From contig NZ_CP022990.1 in the NCBI RefSeq assembly GCF_002278075.1, positions 1,426,001 to 1,490,000 on the forward strand: a stretch of 64,000 bases of DNA, given 5' to 3'. The stretch's first letter is position 1. Each line of letters opens with the position of its first letter. Position numbers and translations under genes: made by a program. Below the pieces are notes generated by a model, which did not search any database, was not told the origin of the DNA, and was given only the letters and a program-made list of their open reading frames with translations. This document shows, one piece after another, positions 24,249-33,725 of this stretch. The stretch comes from Paraburkholderia aromaticivorans. GTDB taxonomy: Bacteria; Pseudomonadota; Gammaproteobacteria; Burkholderiales; Burkholderiaceae.

Positions 24249-26975
24249 CTAGTCGACAGTGAGCGTGCTCTGGATGACTTCACGCCAGCGGTTCTCCCAC
24301 TCCGTCTTTGCAAACGCGGACGAGGAATCCAGTCCGTGAGCCGCCAGTCTGGCGAGTTTGGCTCGATCATCGGCCAGTTCTTCAATCGCGGCGGCAAGCT
24401 CGACATAATCCGCACGGATCAGCCTGCCGTTGTAGCCATCGACGATCAGATTCGGCAGTCCACCGACGTTGGTCGCGATCACCGCGTTATGGGTTGCCAA
24501 CGCCTCGATGCAGGACAGGGATGTTCCTTCTGAATACATGGTGGGCACCAGCACAATGTGGCTGTCCACATAGGCTTTGTGCATGTCCTCCATGTCGTAT
24601 TCGATCCAGGTCACCTTGTGCGGATGACGCGCCACGAATGCCTTGACCGCTTGGGCGTCGCGATCGACCGCCTGCCCGCACAGAACGAGCCGGATATCCG
24701 GGCGCCGCGAGAACAGGAGGTCGAATGCGGTGATGGTCAGATAGAGACCTCGGGCTTCATAAAGCCGGCGTGGCAGAAGAACGCACAACTCCTGCGCGTC
24801 GAAATCCTTCGGGTTGCTTCTGAAGGAGTCTTGATCGACGTAGTTCGGCACGTAGCTCAGCGTATTGGCGAGACCCCAATCATAGGTTCGCACCCAGTTG
24901 ATAAAGTTCGTATCGACGCAAACACATCGATCACTGTTGCGAAGCGCGCGGAAGAGCGTTTCATAACGGGCCCGATCGAAGGTCGCGAGATTATTGGCTG
25001 CTCCATCCCAATGAATGCCGTGGTTGATCGAGATGACGCGCCTGCTCTTGCCGAGCGACGAGGCGAGTTCAGTGGGCGATGCGATAATGAGGTCGGCGTC
25101 TGCACAAATTTCTGCGTATTTGCTCGACATTGCCTCTAAATCAAGGTTGTCCGAGGCGTTCACTCCGACCACCTTGACGCCGCGAAACTCGCGTTCAAAC
25201 GGCTTCCACGCATTCTGCAAGAGCCGTACCTCGCACCCCATGCCGCCGAGCACGACGGCGAGGTCGTAGACGTAGCGTTCCGCTCCGCCCTTATAGACGG
25301 TTTCGCCTGCCCAGTCATAGAAGTTGACATTGACGATGTCCACTTTCATCGCGCGCCGCGTCGCGGGGCGTATCAGCCTTGGGACATTTCTTGCATTGAC
25401 CTGTCTGAGCAACGGCGCGTGCAGCACCGGCCACGCGTGCATGCGCGCAACTTCCGCGGAGGCCGCCGTATACGCGTTGGACCACTGCCCGCTCGCCACC
25501 GCGTCGACGAAATCAATTCCGGATGCGACGATGACGGCGTGTTCGTATTCTCTGATGGTGCGGGTCGGGGTGGCAATCACCGGCTTTCCTGCCGCCAGAT
25601 ACTCGAATAGCTTCAGCGGTGAAACGGGGTCGGTTTTCTCGCTGACGATGAATGGCACGATGCCGACATCGACCCAGGCGAGATAGTGCTTCAGTTCGGA
25701 ATACGGCTTCGGGCCGAGGTGGATGAAGTTGCCGAACGTTTTCAGACGCGCCATGCGCTCCTGAACCTCAGTGTTGTATTGCGGTTCGAACGCGACGACA
25801 GGACCGACGAACAGCAAGACGACATCGTGCAGCCGCACCATTTCGTCCAGCAGATCGAAGTCGAGTAGTTCAGAAATGGCGCCGTGATAGCCGACAACCC
25901 TCCGGCTTGCTGCCATCTCGTATAGCTCCGGAGGCACGTCGCATCGCTCGCGCTGCCCGTGAAGAAAGTCCTCGGGATAGACCCCGTTTTCCAGAAGCAG
26001 CGCATTCGTGACCTTCGCGCGATTCGCTTCGTACAGTCGGTTCGATGAGAACAGGCAGACGTTCGCTATGTGCAGCAAGAGTTCATGGTCGCAACGCATG
26101 ACCTCGGAATAATTGGCGAAGATGGTCAGGTCGTCGAGTACATCGTAGATCGTGAACGCGGCGCGGCAGAGGTCAGCGACGTATTTGAAGCCGGGCCAGT
26201 GGAGATAGAGCGTAACCGGCTCGTCCTGGAAATAGCCGAGAAAATCCTCGACCATGTTGGACACGTAAAGGTTCTCTGAAGTGGGCTGGATAAATGGATA
26301 AGGACCGCCATATTCCAGCATCACGAACAAATAACCCGCTTTGGCGAACTCCGCCATGATGTGGTCTGGACGCTGTTTGAGCGAAAGATCGTAGGCAACC
26401 GGGCACAGTACGACACCCCGGCGATCTGAATGGGCCGTGAGCAGGCGGCTGATCTGGTGTCTTCTCTGTTTCGAAGGATCCTTGGCGCAGTTCCCGAAGT
26501 AGGCGGCCTGGGCACGCGTGTGAGCTTCGTACTCGCCGTTGCTCGCGGGCACACTGTCAGTCGCGGCGAGTTGTTGCATGGAACTATTGGCAGCAACGGG
26601 ATTCTTGTAGCGCCCTACTATCGCGTAAACGGCACTCGCAATACACCGCATGGGCGCGGTCAATTTCCATGAACTGCTTTCGAAAACTTCGTTAAGGGTA
26701 TCCTGCACCCGCTCGCGCTTGTGAATCTCATGCACAAGTTCGCCCGACACGGCATTGAGCGAACGCTTGAGGTCGTGAATCTCGGAAAGCGCATCTGATA
26801 ACCGCTTGGCGAGCGCGTAGCGGTCTTTGCGCGCGAGACGCTGCTCCTCTGCAATCTGGTTATGTTGCTTGACGAGGGCGTCCGCACCGGACATCGGAAT
26901 ACTCAACTCCACGAGCGATTCGTAGGTTTGTCTGTGCGCCGTGTCTAGTGTCACTTCTTGCTCATCCATGGCCAA
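24249..26975 (-). CDS. Two-domain GT4-type glycosyltransferase with N-terminal coiled coil
   Basis: A 908-residue protein with three parts. Residues 30-115 are a coiled coil ending SSSWKLTAPMR. Residues about 185-540 are a first GT-B domain (VSPLKLFEYLAAGKPVIATP in the donor-site region). Residues about 545-905 are a second, GT4-type domain (NFYDWAGETVYKGGAERYVY, then VPTMYSEGTSLSCIEALATH with the E-x7-E motif). It could add two different sugars or extend a chain processively in O-antigen assembly at the inner face of the inner membrane. It lies 41 bases downstream of wzt. The donor and acceptor cannot be read from sequence. Confidence 0.85.
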   Translation of the reverse strand: MAMDEQEVTLDTAHRQTYESLVELSIPMSGADALVKQHNQIAEEQRLARKDRYALAKRLSDALSEIHDLKRSLNAVSGELVHEIHKRERVQDTLNEVFESSSWKLTAPMRCIASAVYAIVGRYKNPVAANSSMQQLAATDSVPASNGEYEAHTRAQAAYFGNCAKDPSKQRRHQISRLLTAHSDRRGVVLCPVAYDLSLKQRPDHIMAEFAKAGYLFVMLEYGGPYPFIQPTSENLYVSNMVEDFLGYFQDEPVTLYLHWPGFKYVADLCRAAFTIYDVLDDLTIFANYSEVMRCDHELLLHIANVCLFSSNRLYEANRAKVTNALLLENGVYPEDFLHGQRERCDVPPELYEMAASRRVVGYHGAISELLDFDLLDEMVRLHDVVLLFVGPVVAFEPQYNTEVQERMARLKTFGNFIHLGPKPYSELKHYLAWVDVGIVPFIVSEKTDPVSPLKLFEYLAAGKPVIATPTRTIREYEHAVIVASGIDFVDAVASGQWSNAYTAASAEVARMHAWPVLHAPLLRQVNARNVPRLIRPATRRAMKVDIVNVNFYDWAGETVYKGGAERYVYDLAVVLGGMGCEVRLLQNAWKPFEREFRGVKVVGVNASDNLDLEAMSSKYAEICADADLIIASPTELASSLGKSRRVISINHGIHWDGAANNLATFDRARYETLFRALRNSDRCVCVDTNFINWVRTYDWGLANTLSYVPNYVDQDSFRSNPKDFDAQELCVLLPRRLYEARGLYLTITAFDLLFSRRPDIRLVLCGQAVDRDAQAVKAFVARHPHKVTWIEYDMEDMHKAYVDSHIVLVPTMYSEGTSLSCIEALATHNAVIATNVGGLPNLIVDGYNGRLIRADYVELAAAIEELADDRAKLARLAAHGLDSSSAFAKTEWENRWREVIQSTLTVD

Positions 26976-27016
26976 CCTCTCAAGTCGCCGTTACCCTGTT
27001 TTCTTTTTTCGTACCG

Positions 27017-28387
27017 TCATTGCCTGTCGGCAGGCATGGCTTCCACGCGTAATCTTTCTGTGACGTCGGTCAGGAACAGCCCGTATCTATCGCTTTCCAC
27101 ATACGAAGAGAAATAGCAGGCGCCCTCGATATATTCGTAGTACTGCGGCACTGCTCCGGAGCGGTCTTCCAGCGCCGCCACGAGGAGATACCGGCCTGTG
27201 TTGAGCTGGTTTCTCAGGCGAAACTCGATCTCGAATTCGCTGCCGTCGAAATCAAAGTCGATGTCTTTTTCGTCGTGTGTGGTTCGGACGATCAGATCCG
27301 TTCCTTTGGTATCTTTGATGGAGAACGCCACGCTCAACGCACGGCGGCAGATGCCTTCCGGGAGTCGGATCGCGAAGCGCACAACCATCGGCTCGAACGC
27401 CGCGAATACGTTCTGGTGCCGGTAGGACGAGTCCAGGACTTGAGCCGACACGATCGATCCAACATGCGTGCCCCAATGATTGATCGGCTCGACGCCGAGG
27501 GTTGTGGCGACCGGCCTCGCGCTTTCCACGATCTGGTTGCTTTCCTTCGCTTGTTCATTGCGTGCGGGCGCGCTGTCCGGCGTCTGGCGGGACAGGCCGA
27601 GGGTCTCGCCTTCGCCGGGTCCCTCGGACATGAACTGCGTGTACTGCGCGGTAACGGCGAATGCGTTGCCCTCCATCCGAACCCGTCCGCCATCGAGCCA
27701 GACGGCTCGTTCGCACAAAGTGCGCACCGAGCCCACGTCATGCGAGACGAAAAGAATCGTGACGCCAGATTCCTTGAGTTCCTTGATCTTGTTGAAGCAT
27801 TTGGCCTGAAAACGTGCGTCGCCCACAGCAAGGGCTTCGTCGATGATCAATACGGCAGGGTCGACGTGAATGGCCACCGCGAACGCGAGGCGCACATACA
27901 TGCCGCTCGAGTAAGTTTTGACCGGCTGATCGATGAAGTCGCCGATTTCCGCGAATTTCTCGATGCCGGCGAATTTCTGTTCGATCTGCCCGGCCGTCAT
28001 GCCCAGCATGGCTGCATTCAGGTAGACATTTTCCCGGCCAGAAAACTCCAGGTTGAAGCCCGCTCCCAGTTCGAGCAGAGCAGCCACGCGACCATTGATC
28101 GCGATATCGCCCGCAGTGGGGCGCAGTGTTCCGCAAATGATTTGCAAAAGAGTAGATTTACCGGAGCCGTTGCGTCCGATGATCCCCACTGTCTCGCCAC
28201 GGCTGACCGACAGCGATACGTCACGCAGCGCCCAGAATTCCCTCGAGTACCTGGTGCGCCGGGGAAAGACAATATGCTTGAGACGGTCGAGCGGCGTTTC
28301 ATAAATGTCGAAGCGCTTCGAAGCGTTGCTCACCTGAATCGTCGTTTCAGGCCTGTCGATTGTGTTCATTTCCGTGAGCGCGGGCAT
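27017..28387 (-). CDS. wzt: O-antigen ABC transporter ATPase with carbohydrate-binding domain
   Basis: A 456-residue ATPase. Residues 15-260 are the nucleotide-binding domain: Walker A GRNGSGKSTLLQ, signature YSSGMYVRLAFA, Walker B VLIIDEALAVGD, and SHDVGSVRTLC. Residues about 300-450 form a Wzt-C-type beta domain (NHWGTHVGSIVSAQVLD, then FEIEFRLRNQLNTGRYLLVA) that in Wzt proteins recognises the finished O-antigen chain end. The ATG follows the wzm stop codon without a gap. The extended C-terminus means export is probably coupled to a terminal modification, for which the adjacent methyltransferase is a candidate. Confidence 0.92.
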   Translation of the reverse strand: MPALTEMNTIDRPETTIQVSNASKRFDIYETPLDRLKHIVFPRRTRYSREFWALRDVSLSVSRGETVGIIGRNGSGKSTLLQIICGTLRPTAGDIAINGRVAALLELGAGFNLEFSGRENVYLNAAMLGMTAGQIEQKFAGIEKFAEIGDFIDQPVKTYSSGMYVRLAFAVAIHVDPAVLIIDEALAVGDARFQAKCFNKIKELKESGVTILFVSHDVGSVRTLCERAVWLDGGRVRMEGNAFAVTAQYTQFMSEGPGEGETLGLSRQTPDSAPARNEQAKESNQIVESARPVATTLGVEPINHWGTHVGSIVSAQVLDSSYRHQNVFAAFEPMVVRFAIRLPEGICRRALSVAFSIKDTKGTDLIVRTTHDEKDIDFDFDGSEFEIEFRLRNQLNTGRYLLVAALEDRSGAVPQYYEYIEGACYFSSYVESDRYGLFLTDVTERLRVEAMPADRQ

Positions 28388-29236
28388 TTACAGAACGTCC
28401 GCGAAACCTTCGCGGGTCTTCTGGAACCAGGCAAGACAAAGCCACGCGAAAGCAATGCTGCACAGCAGGTAGATCACGATCCCGACGAAATCCGGCAAAT
28501 CGCCATGGATCATGACCGCCCGTGCCTGCTCGATGATGAACGTCAACGGATTGACCAGCACAAGCGCCCTGAAAGTGGGCGGCAAAGTATTGAGCGCATA
28601 AAAGACGGGCGAAAGGAACATCAGCATGGACGAAAGCAGCGCCGTGACATAGGTCAGGTCACGCACATACACGCCCGTGGCGGCGAACAGCCAACCCACG
28701 CCGAGCGCGACGAAAGCGAGCGGGATAAAGAGCGCCGGCAAAAACACGATCGTCCACTGAAGCTTTCCGTATACGCACAATGCAAACACGATCCAGACGG
28801 CAAAACTCGTCAGGAAGTGAAACGCCGCCGACGCCACCGCGATCCATGGCAGGATCTCGAGCGGAAACACGACCTTCGTTACGTAGTTGGCGTTGGCCGT
28901 GATAATGGCCGGCGCCCTATTCAGACATTCGGCAAAGAAATTGAAAAGAATGAGCCCGACGAACAGAATCACGGCGAACTGAAAACTATTGTCGGTTCCC
29001 GGCCAGCGCGATTTCAGCAGCGTGCCAAAGACGACCGTATACATTGCGAGCATGAGCAACGGCTGAACGATGGACCACGTAAGTCCCATTACCGAGCCGC
29101 GATACCGGCTCAGTATTTCACGCCTGGTTAGCGCGGCGATAAGCTGGCGCTGCCGCCAGGGAAGTAAAAAGAGCGTGCTGAAACGAGCACGGGGATGGGA
29201 TTCCTCGCGGCCGTCATGTTGATAGGTGAAGCTCAT
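28388..29236 (-). CDS. wzm: O-antigen ABC transporter permease
   Basis: A 282-residue ABC-2 type permease with about six hydrophobic segments. It begins with a short cytoplasmic part (LIAALTRREILSRYRGSVMG), typical of Wzm/TagG. It exports lipid-linked polysaccharide with Wzt. It is the first gene of the five-gene operon wzm-wzt-GT-MT-wecB, transcribed from the AT-rich region to its right. The stop codon abuts the wzt start. The start at 29236 gives MSFTYQHDGREESHP; the upstream site is weak. Confidence 0.92.
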   Translation of the reverse strand: MSFTYQHDGREESHPRARFSTLFLLPWRQRQLIAALTRREILSRYRGSVMGLTWSIVQPLLMLAMYTVVFGTLLKSRWPGTDNSFQFAVILFVGLILFNFFAECLNRAPAIITANANYVTKVVFPLEILPWIAVASAAFHFLTSFAVWIVFALCVYGKLQWTIVFLPALFIPLAFVALGVGWLFAATGVYVRDLTYVTALLSSMLMFLSPVFYALNTLPPTFRALVLVNPLTFIIEQARAVMIHGDLPDFVGIVIYLLCSIAFAWLCLAWFQKTREGFADVL

Positions 29237-29718
29237 ATGGACAGATCGCCTCGCACAGCGGTGGCTGGTTTAGATCCACGGCGACGTCAAATCGTTAGAA
29301 CTTGAACGCCTTCTTGAAGCACCCTAAAACCCATGCAGCGAGCGTTTTTCAAACACCCGCCTCGCCTGAATCAGACAGATTTAAATATCGGCTATACAGA
29401 AGATGAATAACGCGAATTAACTGCGAATAATATTACAGTCAAATTCACAGACCTGATTCTGCGAAATCACTGATATTGAAGTAGGAACACGCGGAATTTT
29501 GGCGAGAAAAGCCAACTTGAATGCAGGAAAATTCGGCAAGAAATGGGAATTTGCGAGACCCACGCTGAGGTCACACAGCGCGGCAAGTTCTTAGCCAACG
29601 CCATCGGATACCCGGTATCCGCATCACAACCCGTTGCAGGCTGGATGAGTACTCAGCATGATCGATGTGCAAGGCAGCGCGCATTCGCACGCCGCCTGAC
29701 ACTATCGCTATCGCGAGA
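29237..29718. promoter_or_regulatory. AT-rich gap upstream of the O-antigen operon
   Basis: About 480 bases with no credible gene. Bases 29370-29530 are clearly richer in A+T than the surroundings (for example GATTTAAATATCGG and ATAATATTACAG). The region should hold the wzm promoter; I found no JUMPstart/ops element (GGCGGTAG) on the coding strand. The right end leads into the 3' end of pcaC. Confidence 0.5.
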
Positions 29719-30114
29719 TTACTTCTGCGCGGCCGCCGCGTCGTCTTCACGAAACAGCTTGTCGGCCAGATGAAACGCCGAGTTGGCCGCCGGCACACCG
29801 CAATAGATCGCGGTTTGCAGCAGCACCTCTTTGATCTGCTCCCGCGTCACACCGTTGTTCTTCGCAGCCCTCAGATGCAGTGCGAGCTCTTCGCTGCGGT
29901 TGAGCGCGACCATCATCGCGATGGTCAGCAGGCTGCGCGTGTGACGCGGCAACCCATCGCGCGTCCAGATTTCGCCCCATGCATAACGCGTGATGAAATT
30001 CTGAAACTCATCCGTCAGTTCGGTACGGTTCGCGAGCGACCGGTCGACGTGCGCATTGCCCAGCACCGCCCGGCGCACACCGAGCCCGGCTTCGTAACGG
30101 TCTTCGTCGTTCAT
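29719..30114 (-). CDS. pcaC: 4-carboxymuconolactone decarboxylase
   Basis: A 131-residue enzyme of the CMD/AhpD fold. It converts 4-carboxymuconolactone to 3-oxoadipate enol-lactone in protocatechuate degradation. Typical stretches are DEFQNFITRYAWGEIWTRDG, HTRSLLTIAMMVAL, LHLRAAKNNGVTREQIKEVL and AIYCGVPAANSAFHLA. It is separate from pcaD rather than fused as PcaL, and its start overlaps the pcaD stop by 4 bases. It is the last gene of the pcaIJBDC operon. Confidence 0.95.
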   Translation of the reverse strand: MNDEDRYEAGLGVRRAVLGNAHVDRSLANRTELTDEFQNFITRYAWGEIWTRDGLPRHTRSLLTIAMMVALNRSEELALHLRAAKNNGVTREQIKEVLLQTAIYCGVPAANSAFHLADKLFREDDAAAAQK

Positions 30115-30902
30115 TTCTGCTCCGTCAGGAAATCGATCACGGTCTTCGTGAAAGCCTCGGCTTTCTCGATGTTGGAAATGTGCGAGGCGTCCAGCTCCAC
30201 GTAACGCGCGCCCGCAATCGCCTGCGCCAGTTCGCGGCCTTGCGCCGGCGTGGCGGCCAGATCGTGCGTACCGCTGATCACCAGCGCCGGCACCTTGATG
30301 CCGGGCGCCTCGGGGCGCAGGTCGGCGGCGTCGATGGCGTCGCAATTCGATGCGTAGCCTTCCTTGTCGGTGTGCGTGAACACGTCGCGAATCATGGCCA
30401 GCACCACCGGCTCGCGCTCGATATAGTCCGCCGTAAACCAGCGCGGCAAAACGGCATCGGCCAACGCGACCATGCCTTCGGTGCGCGCCTTCGCGGCGCG
30501 CGGCACCCACACTTCCGGCGAACCGATGCGCGCGGCCGTATTGCACAGCACCACGCGCTCGATACGATCCGCGTGGCGCGCGGCGAGCGCAACGCCGGTC
30601 AGGCCGCCCATCGACAGGCCGCAGAAATGCGCGCGGGCGATCTTCAGCGTATCCATCAGGCCGAGCACGTCGCCGGTCAGTTGCTCGATCGTGTAGGGGC
30701 CTTTCGGCGCTTCCGAATGGCCATGGCCGCGCGTGTCGTAGCGCAGCACGCGAAAGTGTTTCGACAGCGCCGCGACTTGCGGCGCCCACATGGACAGATC
30801 GGCGCCGAGGGAATTCGACAGGACGATCCACGGCGCGTGGCCGTGACGGTCGCCGTCGATTCGATAATGAAGCTCGGTGCCATTGACTGCGGCGTAAGGC
30901 AT
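30111..30902 (-). CDS. pcaD: 3-oxoadipate enol-lactonase
   Basis: A 263-residue alpha/beta hydrolase opening 3-oxoadipate enol-lactone to 3-oxoadipate. The nucleophile elbow is FCGLSMGGLTG, the oxyanion region LSNSLGADLSMW, and the late histidine lies in DASHISNIEKAEAF. The length is normal. It starts 5 bases after the pcaB stop codon and overlaps pcaC by 4 bases. Confidence 0.95.
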   Translation of the reverse strand: MPYAAVNGTELHYRIDGDRHGHAPWIVLSNSLGADLSMWAPQVAALSKHFRVLRYDTRGHGHSEAPKGPYTIEQLTGDVLGLMDTLKIARAHFCGLSMGGLTGVALAARHADRIERVVLCNTAARIGSPEVWVPRAAKARTEGMVALADAVLPRWFTADYIEREPVVLAMIRDVFTHTDKEGYASNCDAIDAADLRPEAPGIKVPALVISGTHDLAATPAQGRELAQAIAGARYVELDASHISNIEKAEAFTKTVIDFLTEQK

Positions 30903-30907
30903 GCCGG

Positions 30908-32287
30908 TTACTCCCTGGAATGGTCGCGCTGCGAGCGCGTGGTGTGAAGTGCCAGCGCGGCGTCCACATAAGCGTGCGCCTGGCCGACGTATTGAGCCGG
31001 ATCGAGCAGTTGCTTCAGTCGCTCGAGCGGAAGATGTTCGGTGACAGCCGGGTCTGCGGCAAGCACGTCGAAGAGCGTGCGGCCGTCGCGGATCGCGGCT
31101 TTCGACGCGCGTTCTACCAGATGATGCGCATCGAGCCTTCCGATGCTGTCGCCGAGCGCGAGCATGACCGCTTCACCGAGAATCAGGCCATGCGTGATGT
31201 CGAGGTTGGCGGCAAGACGCGGCACGTTCACGTTCAGGCCCGCGGCAATCTGCTCGATGTTGGCGAGCGCGCCGCCCGCGAGGCGCGCCAGGTCGGGCAG
31301 CGCATCCCACTCGGCTTGCCAGCCGCCGAGCGCGCGCTCGTGCTCCTGCACCATGCCGGCGAACACCGTGGCGACGAGACCCGGCGCACGCGTGGCCGCC
31401 GTCAGCACCGCCGCGCAGCCGACCGGATTGCGCTTGTGCGGCATGGTCGACGAACCGCCCTTGCCGGCCGCGGCCGGTTCGGCGAGTTCGTCGATTTCGG
31501 TTTGCATCTGCAGCGAGATGTCGCGCGCGATCTTGCCGAGCGTGCCGATCAACATGCCGAATAGCGACGCCGTTTCAGCAATGCGATCACGCTGCGTATG
31601 CCACGGCAGGGTCGGCACGGCGAGGCCGAGTTCTTGGGCGAGCGATTGTGTGACTAGCGGCGCGGCATCGCGCAGGCTCGCCAGCGTGCCCGCCGCGCCG
31701 CCGAACTGCAACACCAGCACGCGGGCGCGCAGCGCATCGAGCCGCTCGCGATGACGCAGCAACGCGTCGAGCCATTGCGCGAATTTCAGGCCGAGCGTAA
31801 TGGGCAGCGCCTGCTGCAACCAGGTGCGGCCGATCATCGGCGTGGCGCGATGCGTGGCGGCGAGTTTCGCCACGGCGTCGCAGGTGGCTTGCAGGCTGCT
31901 GTCGAGCAGATCGAAGGTGTCGCGCAATTGCAGCACCGTCGCCGTGTCGATGATGTCCTGACTCGTGGCGCCCCAGTGCACGTATTTCGACGCTTCGGCG
32001 TCGGCCGCCTTGACGCGCGCGGTGAGCTGCTTGACGAGCGGAATCGCGAGATTGCCGCCGAGCGCGGCGTCGCACGCGAGTGCGTCGGCATCGAGGTGAT
32101 CGGCCTGGCAGGCGGCCTCGATCGCGGCCACCGCCGCCCGTGGAATCACGTGATGCGTGGCTGACGCGCGCGCGAGCGCCGCTTCCACGTCGAGCATGCA
32201 TTGCAGCGTGGCGCGCGGCGCCCAGATGTCGTTCATCGGCTGCGTGCCGCAAAGAAGCACGGTGAGACGGGCGCTGGAGTCGAGCAT
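30908..32287 (-). CDS. pcaB: 3-carboxy-cis,cis-muconate cycloisomerase
   Basis: A 459-residue member of the fumarase/aspartase superfamily. It has the signature GGSSTMPHKRNPVGC and an earlier HWGATSQDIIDTATVLQL. It cyclises beta-carboxymuconate, the product of protocatechuate 3,4-dioxygenase, to 4-carboxymuconolactone. The dioxygenase genes pcaGH are not in this window. The gene lies 57 bases after pcaJ and 5 bases before pcaD. Confidence 0.95.
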   Translation of the reverse strand: MLDSSARLTVLLCGTQPMNDIWAPRATLQCMLDVEAALARASATHHVIPRAAVAAIEAACQADHLDADALACDAALGGNLAIPLVKQLTARVKAADAEASKYVHWGATSQDIIDTATVLQLRDTFDLLDSSLQATCDAVAKLAATHRATPMIGRTWLQQALPITLGLKFAQWLDALLRHRERLDALRARVLVLQFGGAAGTLASLRDAAPLVTQSLAQELGLAVPTLPWHTQRDRIAETASLFGMLIGTLGKIARDISLQMQTEIDELAEPAAAGKGGSSTMPHKRNPVGCAAVLTAATRAPGLVATVFAGMVQEHERALGGWQAEWDALPDLARLAGGALANIEQIAAGLNVNVPRLAANLDITHGLILGEAVMLALGDSIGRLDAHHLVERASKAAIRDGRTLFDVLAADPAVTEHLPLERLKQLLDPAQYVGQAHAYVDAALALHTTRSQRDHSRE

Positions 32288-32344
32288 GTTGACGTGGATA
32301 GCCGAAGATAACGAAAGTTACGAAAGTGAAAGCGCCGCCGCGCT

Positions 32345-33004
32345 TCAGGCCGCGCGCGCCCCTTGCGTACCGTCGATCAGCGGCACGCCGGTCAGCTTGT
32401 GCAATGCGTCGAAGTCGATATCCGAGAAAATCTCGCGCACCACGAGGCCCTGATCCGTGACATCGATCATCGCAAGGTCCGTATAGATGCGGTCGACGCA
32501 ACCCACGCCCGTTACCGGGTAGCTACATTCGGCGGCGATCTTGCTTTCGCCCTGCTTGGTCAGGTGCTCCATCATGACATAGACCTGCTTGGCGCCGATC
32601 GCCAGATCCATCGCGCCGCCCACGGCGGGAATCGCGTCGGGCGCGCCGGTGTGCCAGTTCGCCAGATCGCCCTTGGCCGACACCTGGAAGGCGCCGAGCA
32701 CGCAAAAATCCAGATGGCCGCCGCGCATCATCGCGAACGAATCCGCGTGGTGGAAATAGGCGCCGCCCGTGAGCAGCGTGACATGCTGCTTGCCGGCGTT
32801 GATCAGTTCGTCGTCTTCCTCGCCTTTGGCGGGTGCCGGGCCCATGCCGAGCAAACCGTTTTCGCTGTGCAGGAAAATTTCCTTGTCGGCGGCAAGGTGG
32901 TTGGCCACCAGCGTCGGCACGCCGATGCCGAGGTTCACATAAGCGCCTTCAGGGATATCCAGCGCAACGCGCTTGGCCATTTCATCGCGGGTCAGTTTTT
33001 TCAT
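32345..33004 (-). CDS. pcaJ: 3-oxoadipate CoA-transferase, beta subunit
   Basis: A 219-residue beta subunit of a class I CoA-transferase. The catalytic glutamate is in SENGLLGMGP, and the glycine-rich region GAYVNLGIGVPTLVANHL is near the start. With PcaI it moves CoA from succinyl-CoA to 3-oxoadipate. It starts 13 bases after pcaI. The adjacent pcaB, D and C genes favour 3-oxoadipate over acetoacetate as the substrate. Confidence 0.92.
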   Translation of the reverse strand: MKKLTRDEMAKRVALDIPEGAYVNLGIGVPTLVANHLAADKEIFLHSENGLLGMGPAPAKGEEDDELINAGKQHVTLLTGGAYFHHADSFAMMRGGHLDFCVLGAFQVSAKGDLANWHTGAPDAIPAVGGAMDLAIGAKQVYVMMEHLTKQGESKIAAECSYPVTGVGCVDRIYTDLAMIDVTDQGLVVREIFSDIDFDALHKLTGVPLIDGTQGARAA

Positions 33005-33017
33005 GTCGGTCTCCGAG

Positions 33018-33725
33018 TCAGGCGGCAGCGTCGTGGGGATTGGGCGTCGGGGCGTGCGCCGCTTGCGGCACTTCGATCACGCGCTGCACGAAAATGCCGG
33101 GCGTGACGATCACTTCGGGATCGAGTCCGCCGAGCGGCACCACTTCCGACACCTGCACGATCGCGGTTTTCGCCGCGCTGGCCATGATCGGCCCGAAATT
33201 GCGAGCCGTCTTGCGATAAGTGAGATTACCCCAGCGATCGCCCTTGTATGCCTTGACCAAGGCGAAATCCGCGTGCAGCGGCGACTCCAGCACATAGTGC
33301 CGGCCGTCGATCAGACGCGTTTCCTTGCCTTCGGCGAGCTTGGTGCCGTAGCCGGTCGGCGTGAAAAAGCCGCCGATACCCGCGCCCGCCGCACGAATGC
33401 GCTCCGCGAGATTGCCCTGCGGCACCAGTTCCAGTTCGATCTCTCCGGCGCGGTACAACGCGTCGAACACATACGAATCGCTTTGGCGCGGGAACGAGCA
33501 GATGATCTTGCGCACCCGCTTGGCCTTGAGCAGCGCCGCGAGACCGATGTCGCCGTTACCGGCATTGTTGTTGACGATGGTCAGATCGCGCGCGCCCTGT
33601 TCGATGAGCGCGTCGATCAGTTCCGACGGCATGCCGGCCGTGCCGAACCCGCCGATCATGACGGTCGCGCCGTCGTGGACATCGGCGACGGCCGACTGAA
33701 GTGACTCGAAAATCTTGTTGATCAT
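33018..33725 (-). CDS. pcaI: 3-oxoadipate CoA-transferase, alpha subunit
   Basis: A 235-residue alpha subunit with the CoA-transferase motif VMIGGFGTAGMPSELIDALI near the N-terminus and GFFTPTGYGT in the middle. It is the first gene of the operon pcaI-pcaJ-pcaB-pcaD-pcaC and is divergent from a LysR gene. It completes the CoA activation step before thiolysis; the thiolase gene (pcaF) is not nearby. Confidence 0.92.
   Translation of the reverse strand: MINKIFESLQSAVADVHDGATVMIGGFGTAGMPSELIDALIEQGARDLTIVNNNAGNGDIGLAALLKAKRVRKIICSFPRQSDSYVFDALYRAGEIELELVPQGNLAERIRAAGAGIGGFFTPTGYGTKLAEGKETRLIDGRHYVLESPLHADFALVKAYKGDRWGNLTYRKTARNFGPIMASAAKTAIVQVSEVVPLGGLDPEVIVTPGIFVQRVIEVPQAAHAPTPNPHDAAA

Noticed and set aside
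27275..29131. 618-codon plus-strand frame opposite wzt and wzm
   Set aside because: A composition-driven shadow; the minus strand has complete ABC transporter signatures.
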